The position numbers and the translations under genes were made by a program. This document shows positions 35,975-47,897 of a stretch of DNA of 64,000 nt, piece after piece (the stretch's first letter is position 1; the number at the start of each line of letters is the position of its first letter). This DNA comes from Membranipora membranacea (lineage: Eukaryota; Bryozoa; Gymnolaemata; Cheilostomatida; Membraniporidae): contig OU612067.1 of assembly GCA_914767715.1 (NCBI GenBank), forward strand, positions 12,841,001 to 12,905,000. The letters run 5' to 3'. The notes below the pieces were generated by a model. That model saw nothing but the letters and a program-made list of their open reading frames with translations. It did not search any database and was not told the DNA's origin.

Positions 35975-36089
35975 GGAACACTATCTCGGTTTGAGGAGAG
36001 AGTCTCGCGGTGGTAGATTTAAACTGAGATCACCGATAAGAAGATCATACTTACCACATAACTTCATGCACTCTTCACGCAGATGGTAA
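35975..36089 (+). pseudogene. Orphan tail exon (exon 10) of P2
   Basis: After acceptor tttcccag, the frame HYLGLRRES...FKLRSPIRRSYLPHN...SSRRW ends TAA at 36087-36089. It corresponds to M1 exon 10 (8994-8883) and P1 exon 10 (26889-27000). The frame is conserved, but the exon 9 donor feeding it is mutated in P2, so it is reached only if another donor is used (for example, an in-frame stretch at 35733-35776 ending gaggag|gtaat). Confidence 0.65.
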
Positions 36090-36360
36090 AAGTTGTGAGC
36101 AATGACATTCATAAGAGCACCAACCAATGATAATATTTTTTTAAACTTTTACCGTAGACTTCAAGTTCACAATGCTGTAACTTAGTATTATATTATTATT
36201 CAGTTATTCAGAATTACATGTTGCATTATGCTATAATGGTGAAGGTTTACTTGACTTTTTGTTTTAAACTTTATCGGCATAATTTTCACTCGACGAGAAT
36301 GTGTTACAAAAAACAGACATTGAGAAAAAAATCTCTTCATGTTGGTTAAGTCTTCAGAGA

Positions 36361-36366
36361 ATAAAT
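36361..36366 (+). terminator. Polyadenylation signal after P2
   Basis: AATAAA in the same context as after P1 (gagAATAAAttcttattac). Confidence 0.6.
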
Positions 36367-37744
36367 TCTTATTACATTGCAATGTATGTATTCAGATATA
36401 TCAGGTTGAAGGTATGTCATAACTGGTGTATTCTCTGTATGCACCAATAGCCAGTAGCTGCCGAATAATTATCGATGGGCGGAAAAAGTTCATCCAGATT
36501 TTTGACAGGATGAAAAATTAATTTTTTTAGTTAAATGCTTAGAATTATTGCAAACTTCATGCTGATCATCAAACTAAAAAACTTAAATTTATTCAGTCTT
36601 CAGACCTTGCGACTTTACCTATCATTTAAAAGAACATACATGGTCAAAAGTAGTATGATTTAAACCTTTGACCTTTTCTGGGTACACCTGTTATCCATTA
36701 CAAAATTAACCCAGTTCAGAAAGGTTCATAACATTTGTTCCATGAAAATCAAAGGCTTAGAGTGTATTAATATCAATCCAAGACTTTTGGGTCAACAAAT
36801 TGAGCCTTAAGACTACATACAGCGTCTCAAGACGGTCACACCCTTCCATTCTGCCTGCTGAAGCAAATGTCTCATGACTGCCTCACTGCATGTTGTATGA
36901 GTCTCTATGCACCGGTCGCCAGCGACTGGTCAAACAAGAAACCTTTCAACACCAAAAAATAAGTTGTAATCTCAATCTTCTGTGAGAGGATTTGAAAAAA
37001 AATTATGGTAATATTGAGGGTATCAATGTCTTGTGACGGAAATTAGTGTCCTCTGTACACTGTACTACAGGCCACTACATTACTTTGTTCCCTGTTGTTA
37101 TATCCGAAAATGAAAATGTTTTGAGAGTTGTGTCCTCGTGATTGTAGGAAAATCAGGCTTGACTAAGCAATCATGAGTTAGAGCTTGTGCTAGGTCAAGG
37201 CCGTGTTTAAAACTCATCAAAATCAAAACACAATTGACAGACATGTCAAGTCAATCACTCATCAGATGGTTATATCACAGTTTTGCCTTGTACCAGGTGC
37301 TAAATGCAGGTTAAGTAAGATCCTCTCAACTTTTCATATACCACAGAAAAGCCACATTTCATGACTATGGATGAGAACTAGTAGTTTTCAGTGTAGAACC
37401 AGAGGGTACAATGCAACTATACGTAAACTACAAAGTGTTGTTTGAATGGAGTTTTATTGAGGAGCATAGGGAGACTCTCTGACTCCTGCTTGGTTTATCA
37501 AATCTACTCCTTCAATCACTAGGTAGAATGTACATGACTGACAGAGGAATGCTTACTTGCACGTGTTACTGTTATAGAAGTGTCCATGAAAGTATTGTGT
37601 ATGGCAATCACAAACTTCTTTGTAGCAAGTCTTAGTAACCTCTTTCTGTTTCCAGCTTTACATTGCTCTGTTTCAAAGGGAGGATAAGTTGAGTTGAGAC
37701 TGGAAAGCACCCACTAGCATTGCTGTGCTAGATATATTATCATC
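36367..37744. other. Intergenic spacer before the GRDP-like gene
   Basis: No exon is seen on either strand. The last few hundred bases presumably hold the promoter and 5' UTR of the next gene; no clear TATA box is visible. Confidence 0.4.
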
Positions 37745-40700
37745 ATGGGGAAAGAAAAGGAGAATATCAGAGTAGCTGAGAATATTGGGTTCTCCATTCC
37801 AACTGCACCACATATCGAATTTATGAAAGCGGAGATCGAGTTTCTGAAAAATGTATCACAAATTCCCTTACTGTACACACCTGGACCAGTTTTGAACAAT
37901 GCCATAAGAAGGTAATTATCATCATCGATGACCTACGGGTCGTGAAACTGTTTAAAGACCACATGAAAGCATAATGACTCGCACTGATGACGTGATTAAC
38001 TATTGCATGTATATCTCTGATCGATAGAAAGTGAACTAAATCACTTAGCATGAGTAGCCTAACAAGGAATTTGGTGGGACGATCCGAGTTCATGTTTTTC
38101 CAATGAGGGGCGGGTTCATGTTAGGTACTTTTTCTAAATTGACTCTAACGATCTGAGATACAGATCAGAGATAATAGTGTAGTCTCGATGTCAGTGTGCT
38201 AGTGACTGTCAAATTTACATTCAGCTTTCTGTTATGTTCCATGCTGTGGGTAGGAGCAAAATACACTGAATGTACATGTGACTACTACATTTACATAGAA
38301 GGCTTGGAGTCCACTTCAAAAAGAAAGAGAGTCTTAGTTAATTTTCGACTGAAAATGATGAAGATTGAAATTTGAGAATTCAAGAAAGTCAGTTTAACAG
38401 GCTGACTTTAGTCCTATACTATCCGTTATTTTACAGGTATGAGACCTTGTTTTTACCTGCCATAGCCAAGGCTAAGCCCTCAGGGCCTCTGTCCCATGCT
38501 CCTCTGGATATAGAATGGATTTGGCATTGTCACATGCTCGCACCATATTACTATGAGAAAGACTGTACTAAGCTCATAGGGATGGTACCAGACCACAGTG
38601 TGTTAGACCAAGACTCGAGAAGCTACAAGTCTGTATTCAGGTCTGAAGCTCATACAGTGTACAAAACATCACCTGCCATACATGACATCTGGAGTAGACA
38701 TGTACAGGTAGGCTCACTAGAAATTTGATACACAATTTTAGTCTTCAGTATCTCACATTCTATAGTGATTGAGCGATAGTACTTTCTTTGACTTAAGGAA
38801 GTAATCTAAAACCAGTAATTTTTTCGTCACACGCTGGCAGTTATGCTTATCTTAATCCTAAGCTCAGTTCATCTCTTGTTAGGATTATTCAAATTTGAGT
38901 TTCATTCAGTCCTTATTTTTCATGCTCTTTTGAATTTGAGTACAGTTTGCATAAAGATACTGAACTATCCTTTTACCATGATTAGTTGAAGTTAAAATTT
39001 CATCAGACCAAAAATTTGCAGTGCTGTTGAACTTTAGCGGCACTCAATTTTTCTCTCCATTTCTGTAGCCAGATGAGCCTTTAGATGTGGACTTGAAACA
39101 ACCTACAGAGTTTGCGGGTGGTCCGGATTACACTCCTCAAAGTTCATATGACTTATTGTCAGCTGTTCAAAGACAAGGTACATTCTACTACAATGTTAGC
39201 CTACCTCACTACCGAATAAAGGACTTTCTCATCAGCGCTATCAACAGATATAAGGTGAGACTGATGTAGATTGTAAAGTTAGAAATTGAAACAGTACGAT
39301 AAGATTGGCCAGATGTCCGTGACGAGGTCACATCCATCTTGTCTTGTCTTGTGAGGGGAACTGAGAAAGATGAATTTAGGCAAATTTGTCATCGTATTCA
39401 GAGGCCCCCGACAAATTTGGTTTAGCATATTTTTTGGTAGTAAATCTGTCAGACCACTTTATAAAGTCAGCCAGATTCATCACCTCAATGCTCAGTAGTG
39501 TTTTAAGGTTATGGTATGTATCTATCTTGAGTGTGTTCTTTCTAATTTTTGAGTAACTTGGGAAATCTTAAACAAAATGAATATCTGAATCTGAAATGTG
39601 GATGTTTCGTTAGCTATGTTCTCTGAATGAGTTCTCTAAATGGACTGTGACCTGTGATAGTAATTAAAACATATGACAGAAGTGGCCTTTTGAGTTGTAA
39701 TATGTGTTTTGACATATGACCCTTGATACGTCTAGTTTCGTGTTCGTTTTTGTGCATGGTTTTTTAGTTGAACTACTTATCTTCAAAAGCCCTAACAGCC
39801 AATTCTTTGATTCAGGTCACATCCATATAAGGGTAAAAAGTTTTTTAAACCGGATGGTGTTGAGTAATCATAAAATGAGTCCCTCAGATGTCTGTATTTA
39901 TTAGTACATAGCCAAAGCGTATTCAGATCAGCTCACTCCGAACATTTAACAAGAGGAAAGGCCATCAAAGTTTGTAATTTGCATTCAACGATTTCTCCAC
40001 TCAAGGTATCATTTACTATCAAGCCTTGCAAGCAAGACTGGACAGATCATTTTCTGGATTGAGGTACACCAGAATGTGGCATTGGCTACTAGCACACTTT
40101 GACAGAGGTAATTTGAAATGAATGGGCTATTCTTTTAACATTCTGTTTTTTATTAGTTTTTAACTCATTGGTGGTGAATTTTGTTGAAATTCTGGCAGTG
40201 ATTTTCAATTCGAAACTGAAGAGTGTGGGGTTTTTTGGTAGTGGTGCGGTTAGATTGGGACCAGTACTTTATGAACAGGAAAATGTCATGTTTGACTTTG
40301 AACAGGTGGGGAAAATTGTTCTCCCCTTGACCTCTGCAGCTATTGATGATTAATTTCAGTTGAAATCAGTTCACACGTACTATAGTTTCACAGAGTAAGG
40401 ATATATCCTTACTCTGTGATAGTTTTTTACCAGTTAGCTTTGTTCATTATCAGGTGATTTGATCAACGAATAGTATAGCTGCCAAATCTTTTTTTCCCAG
40501 GCTATTTCAGCTATCAATTATTAATGGTTTAGTTGCAAACAAAATACTTTGAACAATATATTTTTTGCAGGTTATTCTAGCCATTAGTTGGTTGTTGAGG
40601 AGTGGGGAGTTTGTATTAATCATTGAGAAATTAACCTGCGAACAAAACACGCTTTATAACAAGGAAACATGTTTGATCAAACATTAGCAGGGAAAACAGT

Positions 40701-43700
40701 TTTTCATTGAATAATATGACCCATTTTATCGATAGTACATTTGGTTTTAGTTATCAGTTTTCTAATCGTGTGAAAATTTCAGTACACACAATCCTTGCAG
40801 TCATGAGGCAGTTGGGAGGGGGATTGTGGAATTAATCTGGCACTTGTCAATTTTCCTGACTAGCTAAAGTTGCAATGGCAAATTGTCATGTGAACATACC
40901 TACCAGTGATGGGCAATAGTGCAACTGGCTGTGCATTTTCCCACAGTGAATCAAAACCGCATTCAATATCACTATCATTTGACCTATCCCCTTGGTATAT
41001 TCTCACTCGGCGATTTCATTGAGATTACACCGACAGCCTGATTCACAGTAACATTTATAGATGACAGGTGCCCCTTAGGGGCTTTCTTCCTGTTACTTAG
41101 TAAGAAGCAGTACTCATCACCAGTGTTATACAGCAAAGGGGCAATACGTTACAGACATATTCTTTTGCAGTTATTTCATGATGAGTTTAAATCTATATTC
41201 AAATTGTTGTGATCTATGTAGAGAATCAAAGTTTTACTCAGCCTTGCCAACATGTTGCTTTGATCGGCATTCCGATGTTTTTTTGTTTTGACAGATGATG
41301 CTACAATTGAAGATCTTTTACCCCGATGCTTTTCTTGTACCGTGTTATGATACAGACCTGGCCTGGCATACACACCAGTTACATCCTCATCTCTACAAGA
41401 AAGATACTGTCAGCATACTCGGCAAGGTGAGAATATGTATGTATCCTACTGACTTGAATGCTCGTTATTTTCAGCCAGACGTATTGCACAGCTATAGATG
41501 CACCGACGATTCAAACTTCTGTTGAAAGTTGCACATGATGGGTAAAATTTTATTCTCAATGTGTGACAGGGCCAAACTGTTATTCACTATAATCCACCTT
41601 GTTGGGATAACTATCTGGTTTACGCTTGCTTCCGCTGGGATCCAACAGGCACTGTTATATGATATCAGGCTGCATTTACTTCCAATAGCCATGGATCTTG
41701 TACAAGTTTTTAGTTTTCTTTATTTTGTCTAATCCCTTAACTTTCCAGACAACAAATTAACAAGTAAAGTACTCATGTATGATTGTTATGTTAGGCTCTT
41801 CAGTATTATTTAAAGCCAAATACATATATTTAATTATTAGGATCGTCCCCCATGTCTAAATAGGACACAACTCCCACCCTTAAAAATAATTTATTCTTTC
41901 CTTTCTAATCTCAAACCTTGATGACAAAGAGCCATCTCCCCCAAACCCATTATCAAAGGAAACGTATAGGCATTCTCGCTCTTAGCAAACACAACAACAC
42001 AAGCAACACAGTCAATTTGACAACTGTTTTGAATACCAATGGCCTTGTTTTTATTCATCACATTTAATTCAAAACCTTCCCTAGTAAGACTACTAATGGA
42101 TGTTACATTTTCCATTGAACATTGTGACTCTATATTACACAGAGAACACCTCAGCAAGGATAACATTAATATAAATGTTCCAGATGCTCTTTACTCTTTG
42201 ATGTGACTTTATTTCAGATGTTTAATCATGACGATAATCAGACAGACAGAAGTGCTGAGTCCCACCTCACTCAGTCTGAACAGAAGACTAAACAGCTGTG
42301 GAGAGATACTTATGGTATTAATATGGCTCTCAGTGGAGCAATGTACAGGGGTGTATCTCCTGTAGGGAGACTCAGCTGGATGTCTGAGGAGGAGGTAAGT
42401 GCAGTCTGAGCACTCTGCATAGTCTGATCCCTCAGACTCCACAGGGTGGTCAGCATCATTGAAGCGGAGAGAGCTATGCTCTCCTGGGTACTGATTACTT
42501 GGTACTGGGACCCATAGAACCCATGCCACACCCTATGCCCGCCAGAATCCCGACTTCTCTTTTCATAAAAGAGGCACAGGAAGTTGTTTTTACTGCGTTT
42601 GGGACCTCTGAGTCCTAAAATATCGAAAGTCCATTGGACCACTCCTGGCTTCGAGGTAGTAGTCTAAGGCTCTCAATGTAATCCGATGATTCAGGCAACA
42701 CTGAAACTAGATGTCAGGAGAAGTGAAATCATAGGAAAAGGGACTATTTCCTTATATACTACATACAGTCATAGTCATCATGTCAATCCTGAACAAATAT
42801 ATGCTGAGGGATACCTGAATATTATCAACACTGTGATATAATCAGAGTCCATGTCTTATAGTAATTGAATAACTTAGCATCGAGGCGCATTAGCTTTGAT
42901 GTGTACGTAAATCTCTCTTCTCTAGCCATCTACAAATTGACCTTATTATGTTTTTGCTTGAAGGAGACAAATAGTGCAGACTTGTTGTTCCCTATGGAGA
43001 TCAAACATATGAGGGTGGAAAATTCTCAGGCGGCTAAGATCAAATTAGGGTGTTATCTTGGTAGAAGACCAGTTTATGAAAGGAAAGCTAAACGAACTCC
43101 TGACGAATATTTCAACTTTTCAACTTCTAGACTAATGGTGAGTCTGCAGATAATCATGATAAGAGTGAAATGAAGAGTCTGCTCAGTACTACCACTTTGA
43201 GCATTTGCACCAATCAATTCAGGTTGGCTTTCTTTGCTCCGTAGCATTTGGATTAATCAAAATGTGCTTGAGTTTTCAAACTGTAAAGGCACCCCACCCA
43301 AATTGGATAAAGATTAGCTTTTTTAGGCAAAATGTATATAGACAATTGGGCCAGTTTGTGGCACTGTCGTTACGGTGCAGAGATAGTTGCATCACAGAGA
43401 GACTCGCATCACAGAGAGACTCGCATCACAGAGAGACTCGTATCACAGAGTTGATCTGAAAGCAATGTGCAGTATTACCATAGGCCCTATCATATTATGG
43501 ACTCCTCCCGGTACACCCTTAATTTGATAATCCGGAAAATCAAGGACGCAGTCAATGAACATTTTTCTGAACATGCATGGTGACTCTATCATGACTACCC
43601 GTTGTTGCTTTTGTTATCAGGCAGAGTTTTCTTTGTATAAAGACTCACAACAGCAGCTGACTTGGACAGTAAGTCAGACAGCAGAGGGCTGCTGTGTATC

Positions 43701-46700
43701 AGCTGAGAGAGAAGGGGAGGCAGCTATCAACTTGAGTCTGTACCTGAAGCGTGGTGTCACCACCAGACAAACTGTGACTCTGAAGAATCAATTTGGAGGA
43801 TCAGGCCTCTCTGTGGAAGGTAAACCAATTTCTGTTTGTTCCTTTTTTCAATGTTTTTCCTCATGTTTGTCACCAGCTGGTTTCTTGGATAGCCTATATC
43901 TGTTTAAAAATCTTTGATTTGTTTCCTGTAGGGACTATTGAAATATTTGGCTCCTTTAAATGGTTAGGATTTGTCTGCCCACGCACCAACGCTTGCAGGC
44001 TTCTCCGTCACTACAATTTTTCCAGTTTTAAGTTTGAAGAGACACACACATTAAAACGCACAATTGAACAAACTAATCTCGCAATGGCTTAAAATATCAA
44101 ATTTACACAACAGTACTTATTTCATCCTTGTTACATAGTTTTCAAAGACTACCCACAGACCAAATAGATTTAACAATCAACAGGTAGCACTAACTGTAGA
44201 TTCATGTGATGAATATATTTTTACTCCAAGCTGAGTTTGCTGTACCAGTAGTGGGAGGTGTTAGACTGAGACTTCAGGCTGGGGCTTTCACTAATGTGGT
44301 GATGCCAGAAACAGTGGAATCAATGTGGGGACCAGTACCACTAGGCAGGCTGCCACCTGGAGCTGTCAATCACTGTACAGTAGCTAACCATGTGTGAGTC
44401 CTGTCTAACTCTGTTTGTTGTTGAGTCTCACTCAGTTTTCGAAGAGAGCACAGGACGGGTGCGCACTAAGACTATTGATATTGATTCTATAAAAAGACGC
44501 CTGCCAATCTGAATTTCCTTAAAGGACTGAAGATCATGAGATAGCCTGCCCCATATATAACTCAGGGTGGTCTAACAAAACAAGCATCAACAAATAGTAA
44601 ATCATTCACCACCTAGAAAACCAAATTTTGGTACGCCCAAAGTTATGAGACGGATAGAGAAATATGTTACCCAGTGTAAATCATATAGTTGTCTGAGGGT
44701 TTCTGGGACTCGATGGACCAAATTCCAAACCTTGTAGACAACTGATTAGAACACCAAGGATGGGTCGCTAAGCCGTGGGTGGACTTTTTAATTTTCATAT
44801 ATTACTATGACCATATACTATATTACTTATCTACATCATCAGAGTTGAGGATTTGTCTCCACATAAATGTCAACCATTAACGTTTAACTGTCTTTTGTAG
44901 TTTAAACATAGTGGGAGACAGTAACACAGTATTCACAGCCCGTATAATACACTCTCAGCCTCTACTAATGTCATGTGTGCAGATATTCTACAGAGATAGA
45001 ATGGTTGCTGTATCTCATCTTATAGGGACTGACACTGTACCTGAAGATAACATGAAAGAGGTGAGAGTGTCAACTTATATATATATTTCAGGGATTGATA
45101 CTAGACAGCATTCATACATAGCTGTGGATATGAGCACAGCTACGGTCTCAACTTAGCGCACAATGTTTACTTTTGACTGTCCCAAGTTCAGTTCAAAACT
45201 ATATGTAGTTGTTTTGTTCAGTCCGCCCTCAGCATTGGTGTATGTATCTGAGAGGGTGTATCTCCCAGCTGTCCAATACTTCAGAGCATAAGAACGTGAT
45301 TCAATGATTTACTCTTTTAGCTTGGAGGTGATGCTAAAGATGCAGTAACTTTGAGGAGATCAAGAGGAGAGAGAGGTATGCTTGTGAAGACCGCTTATGG
45401 AGACAGAGCTATTATCTTCGGTCACTGGGCTAACATGAAGAAAGGTGTACCAGGTATGAGAACATTTATATACGAAGCTCTTTACATCCCTTCTTTGCTC
45501 TCTTCCCTCAAGATGTGTAAAGAATACAGGATGTTTCTGATAGCTGTCTTATGTTGAAACTGTTACATCAGAGTTGTCCCCTCCCTTGGGAAGATAACTC
45601 AGTGTTCTTGCTGCTTCAAAGCTCGGTTGAAGCCCCTTCATATGAACACCAGCATTGTCAAGACCTATGTGACATCAGTTTGTATTCAACCCAAAACAAC
45701 CCAGTACTATGACGGGTAGTTGTTGCTCTTTTGATAATACCTGCTTTTATGCTGACAACCAAGAATACAGCTTCAAAAATATGTCCATATTATATTTGAC
45801 CCTTTTCAGGGACTGTACATAAACGAGGACAGCCTGGAAACCCCGGTAACCTGAGGATACGTACAAGTATACTAGAAGCTAGCGGTCAATGGGTTAATTA
45901 TCTTGATCAAAATGTTAAAGGGAGCACAACTTCTCTTAGGGATATAAAGATTGACTTGAAGAAAGGAGAGGTACGTTATTGAGCATTTGATTTGTGAAAA
46001 CAAATGTTTATCTTGTAAGCAAATTCTCATGACAACTAAAAATGCTTGTCAAGCATAAAACCTCTAATTAGTTAATGTATGTTTACTATCAAGAAAGCTT
46101 CAACATCTGTCAGGGGTATTCTAACAAAACCATTACATCCGCCCCTTCTTATTCTTTTCCGTACCAAGTATGTATTGTGACATTGCGTGTCAGTTAGGCT
46201 AGAGTCCCTACGATGTCATGCAATTAGGTGATTAGACTTTGTTGGTCTGTACACTGATCGATACAGTCAGATAAGAAAAATACCACAAACATGTTAAAGT
46301 GAAATGACTTAGTATGCCGGTGCTAGTTTAATCATGGTCCATGTTCTGTTGCATCCATACACTTTTGAACACTCTATCATTTTTATAGATTGAGTTGAAG
46401 TCACCTAGAATGATGGCAGAGAACTTGGCTTTAGTCTTCAGCGTAGCTGTGCTCAACTGTCTATGTCAGCCTCCACCTCCTGGTATGAAACCTAACAGTG
46501 ATGCAAACAAGCTGGGGGTGGTCGCGAAACCCCCAAGATACAGGCGAGCAGCAAGTCGTGGAACCAAGTCTGTACAGTATAATGACGGAGCGGATCTTGC
46601 CTTGATTATGGCTGCTGGATGGATGATGGCGTCACCATCTAATTACTGGATCCGTACCTCTTATATACCAACATATCACCACCATATGGCTGGATGTGCA

Positions 46701-47025
46701 GGGGCGTGTGGGGGAATGGCCGTCTGTGGGGCATGTGGAGGGACAGAAGGAGGAGCGGCATGTGGGGGTGATGCTGGAGGTTGCGGTGGATGTGGTGGCT
46801 GTGGGGGTGGGGGTGGTGGCTGTGGAGGAGGGGGTGGAGGCTGTGGAGGAGGGGGGTGGTGGAGATGGTGGTGGGGGAGGGGGTGCATGTGCTGGCTGTG
46901 CAGGAGGGGTAGGAGGTGGTTGTGGAGGAGGGGGTGGTTGTGGAGGAGGGGGTGGATGCGGAGGAGGGGGTGGATGCGGAGGAGGGGGAGGATGCGGGGG
47001 TGGATGTGGTGGTTGTGGTGGTTAG
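37745..47025 (+). CDS. Glycine-rich domain-containing protein (GRDP / DUF1399 family), 12 exons, ~852 aa
   Basis: Exons: 37745-37911, 38437-38707, 39069-39254, 41295-41426, 42218-42394, 42964-43137, 43621-43819, 44231-44393, 44901-45060, 45321-45453, 45810-45970, 46389-47025. Phases agree at every junction. Family hallmarks: DIEWIWHCHM (about residues 80-89) followed by YEKDC, and DTDLAWHTHQLHP (about 227-239), the paired WH.HM/Q motifs of DUF1399; then NHDD.QTDRS and RDTYG. The C-terminus (about residue 745 on) is rich in GGCGG-type repeats and ends GGCGG-TAG at 47023-47025. The start ATG opens MGKEKENIRVAENIGFSIP. The exon 6 start (after gcttgaag) is my choice on phase. A six-G run at 46851-46856, against five in neighbouring repeats, shifts the frame; as written the tail would become Trp/Arg-rich and stop at 47096. 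Plant members are linked to stress and growth responses; the animal role is unknown to me. Confidence 0.88.
43388..43451. repeat. 17-bp tandem repeat in GRDP intron 6
   Basis: About 3.5 copies of catcacagagagactcg, with the last copy diverged (tatcacagagttg). Confidence 0.85.
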
Positions 47026-47395
47026 TCATGGTTTCCTTTTATTGTTTTATGTGTGATAATACCTATTTTATATTGACTGGGTATTGCTCTTCATAGCTTT
47101 AATGAAGCTACCTTTTTTATGTAACATTTTCTTGCCAAATCAGACAGTCAATTGGCAGGGACCGTGTGTGGCCAGTGAGCAGCTTCATAATGTTGATATG
47201 TAGGTACAGAGTGCCATCCATAATGATGATCTGTGAAATAGATATTGTGTAGGCCTATAATTGTTGAACCACTATATTCTATCTTGATAATTCTGCTGTT
47301 TTTTACTGTTTTATGTATTCATAATCATGACATTTACACTTCCAGAATTGCTAAACTTTCAGACATATCATTTTAAAACTAATTGTGCTGTGTTA

Positions 47396-47401
47396 AATAA
47401 A
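47396..47401 (+). terminator. Polyadenylation signal of the GRDP-like gene
   Basis: AATAAA in gttaAATAAAttttctgac, 371 nt after the TAG. A T-rich stretch follows, as expected downstream of a cleavage site. Confidence 0.6.
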
Positions 47402-47897
47402 TTTTCTGACTGTTTTCTTTTTGTTTCAACTTCCCTATGTCTGCTGCTGGACTCACTTTCTATTTCTAGATAGATTTTGAAAATAAGTTTTATTGAAATG
47501 CTGTTGTCAGAAGATGAGTCTTCGGTTTTTAAATATCCAATAACATATTTCTATTTTTACGCACAGAAGTCTATATGGTTTTTATAATCTCTATGCATGT
47601 TTTTATGTATATACAATGTACCTCAATAATAATACAATCAAAAACACTATACTGCTAGTATGACCACAAACAAAGCATAAGCAAGCATTGGAAACAAAAG
47701 TGAAAAAAGTGTGCATAAAACACAGTCCATTTGGTATTGAAGTTAGTAGCAAAAACCAGATTCTGGAATCACTGGCTTTTCAATACAGACTTAAAAAATG
47801 ACATCAGATTCAAGACGACAAGGGAATTAGTGTTTTGTAGTGAAAGCAAATCGTCTGTCTCAGATTTTAAAGGAACTAAATAGTTGACATTAATATC

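Noticed and set aside
41891-42166. 91-codon minus-strand frame that faintly resembles a retroelement pre-integrase segment
   Set aside because: The resemblance (SISSLTREGF) is too short, no neighbouring motifs are present, and it sits within an intron of the GRDP-like gene.
46676-47029. Pro/His-rich frame on the minus strand opposite the Gly/Cys tail
   Set aside because: It is the shadow of the Gly-rich coding repeats of the GRDP-like gene on the other strand.
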